Source of the DNA: Annona cherimola | Taxonomy: Eukaryota; Streptophyta; Magnoliopsida; Magnoliales; Annonaceae | DNA: 64,000 nt | Direction: 5' to 3' | Assembly: GCA_030490835.1 (NCBI GenBank) | Contig: CM059972.1 | Location: 86,537,137 to 86,601,136, forward strand | Shown: positions 36,960 to 48,428 of the stretch, one piece after another | Layout of the letters: each line of letters opens with the position of its first letter | Position numbering within the stretch: the first letter of the stretch is position 1 | Translations under genes and position numbers: made by a program | The notes under the pieces: model-generated | The model's database searches: none | Told to the model about the DNA's origin: nothing | The model's input: the letters and a program-made list of their open reading frames with translations, nothing else

Positions 36960-38456
36960 GCAACATAAAAGACCACTGTCAAAAGAGAGCGTTGCCCCAT
37001 TTTGAACAATATAAATGAACCATCAAACTTTCGTCGAAATTTATGAAAATTTGCAGGGATCAATTAGGTTATACTTATTTTCATTTCCAAGCTATTTTTT
37101 GAAAAAAAAATCAAATGATAATAAGAAACTGTAGAGTTGTGAATAGAGCTGGAAGCAAGGATTAACACGGTTCTGTTTCAGTTGACTAGGAACCACGACA
37201 AACAGTAAAGCAAATCAAGTTTTTGTGTGAACCAAGTGTATGTAAATGATACACAATGTACAATATTGGCTTTAGAATGTAGAAAAAAAAGTATAAATTT
37301 CTAAAACTAAGGTGAAAAAAATGAAAGTGAATGGGGCAGCCGTCGAAAGTGTGATGTGTAAAGGCTATTGTCATGACAACGCTGCCCAATCTTGCTTAAA
37401 TGAAATGAATGGGTAAATAACCTCTAGAAATCATGAAGTTTAGTACGAAGAGATACTAATGTTCCTGCTTTAGGTTCCCATGGTTATTTGAATAAGAGCA
37501 TGAAAGAGGACTAATCAAAACTGTGTTGAAAGCAGGCTAGTAGAACAGCCAACGTTTTAGCACCAGTGTTCTGCCGATTGTTTGAATTTACTGTTGATGC
37601 ATTAAAGCATCATGAAATCTCATGAAAAATGGTAGTAAAAATTTTTAACACATATATTTTAATTAATCACTTCCTTTTGATTGTTTAGATGTCGATAAAT
37701 TGGGCAAACCCCTTAAGTGGGAAGGCAGTTCACCTAAGAGGTTTAGCGCCAGCTTTTGCCCCTTTTTTGAAATTCCAAGTTGATAAATCAAATGAATGTG
37801 AAACAGCATGAAAAATGGATTAAGTATATAGTTAGATGCTTATATTCAGAGGGACTTAGTGGAATTTCAATTTGCAAAAGTTAGATTATGGAAAAAACAA
37901 TCACGAATAGGACCGCCATGTGTAGTCAGTGCAGTAAACTTAGTTTTCTGCCCCCACGTTTGGAAGTATAAAAGACACAACAAATGATGTCCCAAAATCA
38001 TGAAACGTCCCAAATTTGCATTTGCTATGCATTTGCATGCACTGTAATTTACGGTTCATTTGGCTTAATATGAGTAGGGGATGTTCTTCAAACTTCAATT
38101 TGAAAACAGGCAGCCATGCGAGTGTAGTTTCTGCACTTTGGAAAAGTCATGGGCAATGGCTTGCCGAAACTTGTTGTTTAAATGATTTAATGTTTGAAGC
38201 ATATTTGAATTTGTTTGTTTAGATGTTTTACAAGTTATCACGTGAAAGATTGCAAACCGGGTATTAAAACCATGTTAATTGAACATGTAATAAATGGAAC
38301 ATTAGGCTAGCAATCTCTTTTCTTTGAAAATAGATTATCGCAGATTAAATGAAGCTGAAATCATGATGTGATGATAAAAATAGAAAGTTCATGAAAAATT
38401 AATGAGTTTTGGCTTTTGAATTTCCTCATTGGAGGTTGGGGTGGGGGCAAGCGCGG
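36960..38456. repeat. Degenerate periodic repeat, ~187-bp spacing
   Basis: A motif of the form TTCTGCCCC...TTTGAA, followed 40-60 bp later by AAATCATGAAAA-like text, recurs near 37,010, 37,380, 37,570, 37,755, 37,945 and 38,130. Spacings are 185-190 bp or twice that. Individual monomers are strongly diverged, so this is called by spacing and a few shared words only. 36,151-36,960 is unassigned. Confidence 0.35.
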
Positions 38457-39642
38457 GAATGTTAGGCTTTTTTTTTTTTTTTTTTTTGATAAAAGAGAAG
38501 ATCCCGCTATCCCTACTACCTCACAGCATTAGAGGGGATAGAGATAGAAGGATCCTCGCAATTCATTGCCAAAATATTATCTGTACAAATGTTCCTTATA
38601 ATAGCACTAGGAGGATTTCCCAGCCAACACTGTTGGTCTTTACCAGAACAAAAAATCAGTTCGGCTAAGGAGTGCGCTACAGTGTTACCTTGCCGAAGAA
38701 CATGGTGAATCGAAAAAAAGCATTATTAGAGAGAATGGAAATAATCTCTTTCACAATAAAGCCCACATCAGAGAAGATAGGAACTGAGTTTGAGATATAA
38801 TCATATAAAATGAGAGAATTGGTTTCCACTTGTACCTGGTTAAACCTCAACTGTATCGCCCATCTCAGACCAAGGAGGATAGCAGTAGCTTCCATAAAGA
38901 TTGCCTCCCTCTTGCCCCTCCGTTTCCACCCACTGGCAGCAACAAATTCACCACAAGAGTTTCTGATGATAGCTGCACAACCAAAATTGCCCAGATTCAC
39001 ATGGCATCGTGCATCCACATTGATTTTGACAAATCCCGGTGGTGGTCTAGACCAGCGAGTCACCAGGGGCCTCTCCAGCAATCCCGAGTTTGAGAGCCTT
39101 GTCGTCGATTTGTGCTGATTCAGGAACTCCAAACACCACCGCAAGACATTCGAAAAGTTAGGTGGAGCATTCTCCATTCTGAGCTTGTTCCGCAAATACC
39201 ATATCCTCCAGCTACAGACTATGAAAAGAACAAGATCATCGGTTCGGTGCCTCTGCATCAGGAAATCCATAAGCTTGTGGACCGTCATGTTCTGGAATGC
39301 CACCCGAGCCGCCTTCCAACACAATCCCAAGGTAGAGCCACATCTCAGAAAAATATGGTCAGCATCTTCATAGTCAGATCTGCACAATACGCACCGCGTG
39401 TCATCCCCAATACCTCTCTGCCAGAGATTCCGCATGGTAGGGAGAGCATTTGAGTAGATACACCATCCGAAAATAATTACCTTGCTCGGAAGTCTCAGCC
39501 GCCAAATAGCCTTAAAGAAGCCTGAGGGATCCACCGTCGAATCCTCCGAGCACAAAAATCGATAAGCCGACTTAACCAAGTAGGATCCATTCGGTTCATG
39601 CTTCCAGAACAAACAATCATTCTCACCCGAATGTTAGGCTTT
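38457..39642 (-). mobile_element. 5'-truncated LINE with 14-bp target duplication
   Basis: GAATGTTAGGCTTT occurs at 38457-38470 and 39629-39642. Between them, on the minus strand, is the 3' end of a plant non-LTR retrotransposon ending in poly(A), seen as a run of 20 T at 38468-38487 on the plus strand. The element body is about 1.16 kb; the endonuclease and RT parts are missing through 5' truncation. Confidence 0.93.
38640..39628 (-). pseudogene. LINE ORF2 C-terminus: zf-RVT and RNase H (frameshifted)
   Basis: The coding frame is open to the 5' truncation point. It has zf-RVT features (AIWRLRLPSKVIIFGWCI, then C-x2-C...H-x3-F-x2-C as CVLCRSDYEDADHIFLRC). After a linker comes a plant-type RNase H domain beginning VKINVDARCHVNLGNFGCAA, with the later Glu in FMEATAILLGLRWA. 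The frame shifts near a run of seven A (plus strand 38713-38719): the expected end VLRQGNTVAHSLAEL is present only in the neighbouring frame, so the ORF ends early at 38677. Confidence 0.85.
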
Positions 39643-40440
39643 AATTTCACTTTACTAAGGTGAAAACATGTAATTGGGATATTCCCGTTGGGATTTTCAA
39701 ACATTAAAATATATACTATATTTTATTACTAATATATACAAAACATGTTGTACCATAATGGTGATGCATTGGAGATTATAAAACTTGGTCTTGCATCACT
39801 TTAGTTTTTTGGAAAATCAAATGTATTTATGCACGAATGTTTGGACCAGTGAACGATGCTGTGGAAATCCTATTCTATAGCATGCTACGTGTGGCAACAG
39901 TTATCACATCATTTGCTTGTTCCCTCTTAGACATCTTTCTCATATATCCTGAACCAGACAGAGTCAGCCTCTATCCTGACTTAGACATTGCCTATCCTCG
40001 GTAGGCACCTTCTGTTCTAGCTATTAATTTGCAAGACTATCATATCATTCTTGAAATTACACTTTATTCAAAACTTCTTTTTCATAAACAATTGTGAGGC
40101 TAAGTTGCTAGCCCTCTAAATTAAGTTCTCTCTTTATATTATGGAAGCAAGTTATTATAATCCTAATGAGCTATGCCAGTGCACATATTGCTTTAAGAAA
40201 AGTGACTCTGGAACATGCTGGAAGGAGAAATATATTTTTTGGTTTGTATTTTTTCCGTTTTTCTTAATCTTTGTATTTTATTTTGAGTACCTGCCCTAAC
40301 AATCTTAAGACAATATTCCTTTTATCATCCTAAATGGCTCCTCGGTTTATCATTCTCCTTGCTAAGCCCATTGTCTCGAATCTAGATGCCTGCGTTGGCA
40401 CTAGTTCAATAAGTTGCAGCAACAACTTCACCTTTATCTA
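39643..40440. other. Unassigned sequence left of the old copia element
   Basis: No frame or terminal repeat recognised. The 5' LTR of the copia element would be expected about here, but I could not identify it. Confidence 0.4.
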
Positions 40441-41084
40441 AACCATCTTAGCATTGTTTACGTCCTCACTACCTCAAAATCTAAAGAATAAGATGTTGTA
40501 ACAGCAACATAAGAGAATAAAATGGGAGATGGATAACAGTATCTATAAGGGCTATAATATTGAATCACTATCACACTCACTATTCAATGATTACCAAAAG
40601 CCGAAAACAACTAAAGAAATATGAGACCTACTTTAGCATAAGCACAATACAGATGATGTGACCATCAAGAAATTTCTTATAAGTGATTTTCTTGAATAAA
40701 CTATGATTGAGAATAAGCTTATTCTTGAACAAGGTTATCAGGTTTAGCATATCATCATTCCACTTGAGTTCGAGGGTAGTAAGGTAAATGAATTCATCAT
40801 TGACAGTACCATTATTGCCAAATTATCACCTTATTGGAACAACCATCGCAAGAATTTGAAACGGGTAAAAGGTATAATGAACTTAAATGATTTTTCTCTC
40901 AATATCCATACTAAGAAAAGTCTACATTGACTGAGAAGAAAAATGATTAAATTCAATCTGAGACTCATATAATTGAAACTTAAAAGGTGACAGTTGACAA
41001 TAATTAGCTCTATAGAAAATCTAACTTAAATGCTAACAAAATTATTCTTAAGAAGAGGAAGAGACCTTATTATTGCTGTAAGAA
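40441..41084 (+). pseudogene. Old Ty1/copia element, Gag part
   Basis: Stop-riddled but readable: a TAKEIWDLL-like start, NKLILEQGYQV, FIIDSTIIAKLSPYWNN, then an NLKRVKG-like and a NDFSLNIH-like stretch, matching the UBN2/Gag domain of plant copia elements. The zinc-knuckle codons begin right before the insertion at 41090 and continue after it at 42749. Confidence 0.75.
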
Positions 41085-41089
41085 GATGA

Positions 41090-42743
41090 TGTTGGAAATA
41101 TGTGGAAAATAAGCCAAGTCGATGTTTTGATGATTAACAAATCAATTTGAGTAAGTTTTAGTCACTAACATGTTTGTGAAGATGATTAAAGGATATACAA
41201 ATGAAGAAAATGAAGCATGGCAGGATAAGTCGATTTCCAAGTCAACTCAGGCATCGACTTAGGCCAAGTCGATTCCCAAGTCGACTCCAGCAGCGACTTC
41301 AAGTGGTATTTTTCGTCCAGCGTTGAAATCGGGGAGCAAAGCTACCGAAGTCGCAAACGAAGTCGACTCCGCATGCGACTTGGATGAAGTCGCAGACCAA
41401 GTCAACTCCAGCATTAACTTCAACCATGATTTTCTGTCCAGAGTTGAAATCGAGAACGAGAGTTGCCGAAGTCGCATTCTAAGTTGACTCCGCATGCGAC
41501 TTGGGTGAAGTCGCAGACCAAGTCGACTCCAGCTTCGACTTCAGTGCGGAACTTGGAGATCAAGTCGACTCAATGCTAGACTCGAGTGAAGATGAAGGCC
41601 AAGTCGACTCAAACACTCGACTTGGATCAAATGAAGACCAAATGAAGACCAAAGCAAGCAGGGTTGCATGAATCCATCATGATTGGATTATGAACACATA
41701 CTCGGACATCTTCCATGCATTCCAAGACTCAAGACTCAAGACATGGAATCAAATATTTTTCTTTTAAGATAGAAGAATCATAAAGAGTCTTAAGTAATAT
41801 AAAATGATGGAAGAACAATCAAACATGAAGAAATTCAAGCAAGCAAGTCATTCCAAAGAATTTCAAGTTCAACTAGCAAGCAGAGGAAGTGAAGTCGCAC
41901 CCGAAGTCGACTTCACCTGCGACTTTGGTCAAGTCGAGGACCAAGTCGACCTAGACTGGAACTTGAAGAAGTTACGGACAGCCGAAGTCGCACCCGAAGT
42001 CGACTCCACCTGCGACTTGGGTCGCAACAGTCGGAAATTTTTCGAACGTTGGCGCATTAAATGCGCGCCACCTACTTCCAAACGTTCGGATTCCTTCAAC
42101 ATTTATAAAAGACATTCGATATGAACATGGAGGGTAGCTGAGAATTCATTGATTGAGAACAACTCCCATCTCTAAGAGTATTAAGTGATCAAGCCATCAT
42201 ATAGAAGAAGAACTCTGCTTTCAAACTGCCAAGAGCTGCTTGCTGAATCATTAATACTGCTGTACAAGTTCTTCTCTGCGCCAAATCTGCCTCTACACAT
42301 CAGTAACGTGTAGAAACTTTCTTTATTTTTTCTTGTTGTATTGAACTTGATTTAGTTTGGGTAATTAAGATCAAGTGTAAGCAAAGTAGTGTGTGATTGG
42401 AGTGGAACTCGTCACCTACTTGTGCTGTGAATTGTTGATGCCCCCTAGAGCTGGAATCTAGAAAAGAGCAGTGACTCTAGTTGTATTTGTGAAATACATA
42501 GTGAAATCTAAGTCATAAGAGGTGTGAACTTGGAAGAGTGGAGTAGGGAAGGTTGCCCGAACCACTATAAAATCTTGCTTATTGATTTTTATTTCTGCTC
42601 TCAGCACTATATTGCTTTCCATTTGTTTCTTTATAAAGGGGACTAGATTAATCCGAGGTAAAATTTTTGTTTAAGTTGAAAATTTTTAAATACCCAATTC
42701 ACCCCTCCCCTCTTGGGTAATTGCCATTAACTCGGGACCAACA
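41090..42743 (+). mobile_element. Solo LTR A (copia), TSD GATGA
   Basis: 1,654 bp, TGTTGGAAATATG ... GGGACCAACA, flanked by GATGA at 41085-41089 and 42744-42748. It inserts into the copia zinc-knuckle codons. Two stretches (41,225-41,640 and 41,890-42,025) are arrays of AAGTCG and CGACTT words. Close relative of LTR C (54530-60323); each has its own duplication, so they are separate solo LTRs. Confidence 0.93.
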
Positions 42744-42748
42744 GATGA

Positions 42749-43608
42749 GTCATTTAAAAAAGATCATGCTTCTCAAAAAAATATAATACTTAGACCGAAC
42801 AAACCCAAAAGAAATGTCCTAAGGCCCACGTGACTAGGAAAACTTTTTTTGCTATAATTTCTAAAATATGTACTGTGAGAACCAAACTTGGTGGCTTGAT
42901 TGTTGGACTACTAGGCATGTATGCAATGACAGAAGTCGGTTTAAAATCTATAAATTTGGTAATAATAAAAATAGTCTCTTTATAGGTAATTCTTCTAGTC
43001 CAAAAGGGGTAATATTAGGAATTGTGATCCTGAAGTCAACTTTTGAAAAATCACTCATTCTCACTAATGTACTTCATATATTGAAAATTTGCAAAAATCT
43101 TATTTTAACCAGCCTTCTTAATATGTATGGTTTAAATTGGTACTCGAGTTGAATGAGATTATTATTACTAAGGGTGGTGAAAAGGGATATATTATAGATG
43201 ACATGTTTTATTCAAATGTGAATAATAGATCATCTGCTTTTACTTATATTGCTAATTCTTTTTGTTTATGACACAATAAATTAGATCATGCTAATTTCAG
43301 AAGTATGAATACTATGAAGGAATTAGAATTAATCCTAAATTTTCTAATGAATCATTTGATAAATACAAGTGTGTATTTAAAGTAAGATCACTAAAAAGTC
43401 ATTTTAAAAGGTTGAAAGAAATTTAGAATTATTAGGCTTAATTCATTTTTGTGATATGAAAAATATCATAATAAAATGTGGCAAAAGATATTTTACAACA
43501 TTTATAGACGTTTATTTGCTAAGAAATAAAGAATAAACCTTAGAAAAATTCAAGTCTTATAAGATTAAAGTTGAAAATCAACTTAAAACTGTAAAATTCT
43601 TAAAACTA
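42749..43608 (+). pseudogene. Old copia element: zinc knuckle, protease, GAG-pre-integrase
   Basis: After removing LTR A and one GATGA the text reads YCCKKMSHLKKDHASQK, a zinc knuckle. The protease region follows (WWLDCWTTRHVCND; the usual catalytic Asp-Ser-Gly is lost), then VLHILKICKNLILTSLL, then a GAG-pre-integrase-like stretch with stops. Confidence 0.8.
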
Positions 43609-43613
43609 GATAG

Positions 43614-45131
43614 TGTTGCGAACTCAATTAAATAATTCACAAATCAAGAAATACCTATGTTTTGATGATTAACAACCAAATTTGAGAGTATTAAAAGAAC
43701 TAATGTCTTTGGTTTGAAATTTGAAGATAGATTTTTCAAAACAAAGCAAAAACAAGTCGAGTCGCCTAACCAAGTCGACCCCAACATCGTCTTGGGTTAA
43801 GTCTATGTCGAAGTTGACCTTAGAGATCAACTTGGAATGATATAATTCAAGAAGATAGAGGAAGTCACAATCCTAAGTCGACTTAACCTATGACTTAGGT
43901 GAAGTTGCAACCGAAGTCGACTTCAGTAAGAAGTTGAGGTTGCATATTCCCGTTGAATCGTTTTGGTGCAAGTGAAGTTGTATACGAAGTTGACTACATC
44001 TTGTGACTTAGGTGAAATTGAAAGCCAGGTTGACCTAGATCTGCAACTTGGGTTTCTTCAGGTGGTTGAAGTGAATTTGTAGAAATGAAGTCAGACGCGA
44101 CATAGACACCACTTTGTGACTTAGGATAAGTCTAAAGTCAAGTTGAATCAAGTTCAAGACTCAAAGCAACATAGGCTCAAGAGATGAAGTTTTAAAATTT
44201 TAAGCTTTAAGTGTTCAGCGAAGTCGCACACCCAAGTCACCTTCACTTGCGACTTAAGTTATGTTCAAAGACCAAGTCGACTTAAAAAGGAACTTAAAGA
44301 GCATAAGACAAGAAATAAAGCTTTGTGAAAGGAAAAAGGATAACCTAATTCTCACCATAAATCAACTCCAGTCTGCGACTCAGGTGAAGTCGTATTGAAA
44401 GTTGACTCCAGCTACGACTTGAGTCATAATAGTCAGAAAAATTTGAACATCGACACATTTAATGTACACCACTTACGCTCCGGTCGAATATCTCCCATAA
44501 CTATTTAAGATAAGTCAACGAGAGTTATAAAGGTTAGCTAGAGCATTCATTGAGCCTTCACTTTTTTACTTTTAAATGATTAATTATGCATTAAATATTC
44601 TACAAGGAGAGACTCTAATTTCCATTGCAAAGGGCTACAAGTTGTTATCTTCCTCAAATATTCAAGAGTCTTCTCAAGTGGTGATACTGCCCTACACAAA
44701 TTAGTAAAGGTAGATTCTTTTTTTCAAAATACTCTTGTTGTTTTGTGATACATGACTTGTGTTAGAGACTAAGGCAAGTTGAAACAAGTAGTATACGGTT
44801 AGAATGGAACTTGTTATCTACTTATGTAACTATTGTAAAGGCTCCCTAGAGCTATAATTTAGAAGAGAGTAGAGACTCTAGTTGTAATCTCTATTGAGAT
44901 AATGGAACCCAAGACACAAAGGAGTGGAGCAGGGAAGGTTTTCCAACCACTATAATTTATTGTCTCTTTTGATTACTGCTTTTACTTATTTATTGCTCTC
45001 TATCTAGGCCTCTATGTTTCATCGAAGATGATTGAACTTACAAGGAGTTAAGTTTTAAATTACCTAAGAAAATTTTAAGAACTCAATTTACCCTTCCTTT
45101 CTTAGGTTTTTCCATAAACTTAGGATCAACG
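43614..45131 (+). mobile_element. Solo LTR B (diverged copia), TSD GATAG
   Basis: 1,518 bp from TGTTGCGAACTC to GGATCAACG (final A mutated to G), flanked by GATAG at 43609-43613 and 45132-45136. It has the same internal layout as LTR A, including AAGTCG/CGACTT arrays at 43,755-44,420, but is far more diverged, so it is older. Confidence 0.87.
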
Positions 45132-45136
45132 GATAG

Positions 45137-45828
45137 AGTTGGTGAATATTTACCCAATGACTTTTATAACCTCTATAAAGATATTAGCATAATTCGCCAA
45201 TTAACAACCCCTTACCAAACTCGACAAAATGGAACTGCAAAAAGATAGAACTTTCATTGAAATGATAAATTTCATGTTATTAAATGTGGACCTAAGTAAA
45301 AGTTGATGGGGTGAAGCTTTATTAATAACTTGTCTCATTTTTATAGAATCCAACATAAGAAAACTAAGATAATTTTTTATGAATTATAAAAAATAAACAC
45401 TTTATTTTACATATATAAGAGTACGAAATTGTAGAGCCTTAGTAAGATTGTTTAATCCTAAAATACCTAAATTAAGATAAAAGAAAATAAAATACATATT
45501 TTTAGCAATAAATAGTGAAGCCGATAAATTTGTAGCAGTAGAGCCCAATAGTCTAATTCATCAAAATACTATTATTGAATCTAGGGATGTTGATTTTTAT
45601 GAGAACACTTATAAATCTATTACTCAACTTAGTTATAATAATAAAACTTCTTCTTTTTAACTAGTGAACAAATATATAAGCCATGATTCTATATTTGCAG
45701 ATAACCTTATATAAAATGATAATGAAAATACAAAAAGTAAAAGAGCCAAGAAAGATAATTATAATCAATTTGAACTTGGTTTTTAGTTATACTTAGCAAA
45801 AGAATTCAAAGATAATATTAATAAAGAA
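45137..45828 (+). pseudogene. Old copia element: integrase part
   Basis: Joined across LTR B the text gives KLDRVGEYLPNDFY, then RQLTTPYQTRQNGTA and, after frameshifts, the WWGEAL-like region. Later come VAVEPNSLIHQN and ESRDVDFYEN, as in copia between integrase and RT. It ends at the insertion point of the SIRE-like element (CACAT, 45829-45833). Confidence 0.8.
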
Positions 45829-46994
45829 CACATTGTTCGTCCCGAATAGATGACTTAACCAAAGGAAGAGGGGTAAATTGGGTTATTAAAAATTTTTTGG
45901 TACTTAATTGCAATCCCCTATGTTAATTAATCTCCTATGATGAAACATGTTAGGAGATAAAATAAGAGTTTGCAAATAGAATATAAAAATATAAATAATC
46001 AAACCACGCAAGAGACAATAATATATAATAGTTAGGACAACCTTTCTTACTCCACTTTTCTAAGCACACACTCCTTGTATCTTGAATTTGACTATTGTAT
46101 ATTCAATACAATTTAGAGTATGTGGTCTCTTCTAAATTTTAGTTCTAAGGGACATATACAATAATCACTTGTTGGTGACACAAACTCCAATAAACTAAGC
46201 TAATACATTTGTGAGACAAACTCAAACAAAGTTCTTATTTTGCTTTTTCTTAAATTCGGTCCTCAACACCGATCAATGGTATCAATCCAAAATAATGATA
46301 CCAAAATAAACAAATACAAAAAGAAATTTAAACTTTACAATGTATAATCAACATGCTCCGTAACTTCTTTATTGTGTAAAAAAAGATCTTACAAGCTCAC
46401 TTGAAGTAGCAATACTTTGAAGCTTCTATAGTTGTTCAAATAATTTCAACACTCTTGAATATTCAAAAGTGTAAATTCATTTTGTGTTTCTACATCTTCT
46501 TACATTAATATTTTAATGATGTTCATAAAGGAGAAGAAAATCTAGTTGTTGAAGTGGTGGTTGGAATATATTTAATGCTCTAACATTCAAAATTTTCAAC
46601 CGTTACAATGTGCAGTCACAAGTGAAGTCAACTTGGGGTGCAACTTTACTCAAGTTGCATGTGAAGTTGACTTGGAATGATGTTTCACTTTGCTAAATCT
46701 TGCTGTCCAATTTTCTATCTTCAAAGTTGCATGTGAAGCCGACATGGGTGAGACTTCATTGAAGTTGAAGGCTAAGTCGACTTGTGCTGAGACTTCATTT
46801 TACTTAACATGCTATATATGAACTTGAACTCTTAAAATTTAATTTATCTTACATTGTCATCTTTATACACATAATTAGAGACATAATATCTGAGTACACC
46901 AACGTATATTCATTAGATCTTTTTAATAATATTTTAATAGTTTAGTAATCATCAAAATTAAATTAATCTTTTTAAAGCAAGCATATGATCTACA

Positions 46995-48423
46995 ATCTCA
47001 TCCTTTTTGATAAAAAATTCAATTGAAATATCTTCCCTTCTTAAATAAATTACAAATATATCAATCGTGAATAGCAATGATTCTCTTCTTCAAGCAAAAA
47101 TTTTAAAAACAAACTATACATGATACATCTACAAATGAAATGATATAAATATTAATTCCAAAATGCTCTTCCCCATATAATATGCACTCTCCCTCTATGA
47201 ATGGAAATACTTCTCCCCTTAAGATATATACATCACTATTCTCTCATTTTTAGATATTTTCATGCTATGTTCTCTCCCATTTTGTCAATCAATATATTAA
47301 TTATGACTCAAATCTAAGAAAAAATTGATCAATAATAGAAGTCAAAATGGGGCATAGTAAGTTCATTACATGCATTCAAACTATTGTATGAGATGTTTCC
47401 TATCATCATTAAAATCGTGTTTTTATATTTTAACTAATTTTTCAAAATCATGCAATTAAATCATCATTTATTGTGTTATATAATATGATCAAATTAAATA
47501 TGCGATCATCATATCATACTCAAATCAACTAATTGTGTTTTTAATGAATTCTAATCATTTATTTTGACTCACAAGCATATATTCTACAATTTGACCATAT
47601 GACACAACTCATTTACTAATGCCTTTATGTAGAAAGGGCTATAAAAGTAACATATCTTTGTTTACTTTTGATGAAAGTTATTACTATTTTACTCAACTTC
47701 CTCTTTCTTTTACAATTCATGCCCTTTTATCCTCTAGATGACTTTGCACTCATTTGAGATATAACCTAAACCACAAATATGGTATCTTCTTTCTTTTTGG
47801 TACCCATGTCATGGATCTATGGATATTAATACCATAAAATCTAAGAACCAAAAAGGACTTGGTTCTACCTTAGAAATATCTTATTGGCATCCAAACTAAT
47901 TCAACAGCATTGTCAAATATTTTTCTTGCCTTGCATTGATATCTTTAAGTTCAAATTTATTACAATAATGACAAACAACTTTTGTGTGGTTTGGAGTAAT
48001 ATGATAGCCTTTTGGTTGCAAAGTAAACATTTTTGTCCATGACCTATCAACAAGCTTCTTGACATAGGAAACTTGTTCCCTCACATTTAATGTTTCAAAA
48101 GCCTTAATCTAAGTAGGAGCATTTAATCTAACATTAGTATGCTCTATATATCCAAGACCTGTCTTATCAATTTAAGTAGTTATTCTTAAAAATTTATGCA
48201 TATTTTTTCTTGAGTTGGAGAATTTAGCACATGAATCCTTCAAGTTGGTTCTCCTTCATCAATGTCTCTACCTCTTTCTCCAAGGCATTTACATCCTTTT
48301 GTAAGGACATGTTCTTCTCCTCTAACTTTCCATTTGCAATAGCAGTCGTATTGAATTCCTTTCTCTTTTGAGCATATTTTATACGAAAGCTTTTAATTTA
48401 TCAAATAGTGAGTCACAAGTTTA
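46995..48423 (-). pseudogene. SIRE-like element, gag 3' part and non-coding tail
   Basis: From 48,423 downward: a Lys/Glu-rich coiled-coil stretch, TDKTGLGY-like text with stops, then VKKLVDRSWTKMFTLQPKGY and VCHYCNKFE (zinc-knuckle start), and a KKKDTICGLGYISNECK-like segment near 47,780. Beyond this come 600 bp of AT-rich sequence with several GGGAGA motifs, as in the SIRE 3' region. Protease, integrase, RT and RNase H are absent. Confidence 0.7.
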
Positions 48424-48428
48424 TTATA

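Noticed and set aside
38677..39612. 311-aa RNase H-domain protein as a host gene
   Set aside because: The flanking target duplication, poly(A) and zf-RVT domain show it is the tail of a LINE.
41225..42025. Regularly spaced AAGTCGACT words as a CRISPR-like array
   Set aside because: Spacing is irregular, units are inverted as well as direct, and the sequence is a plant LTR.
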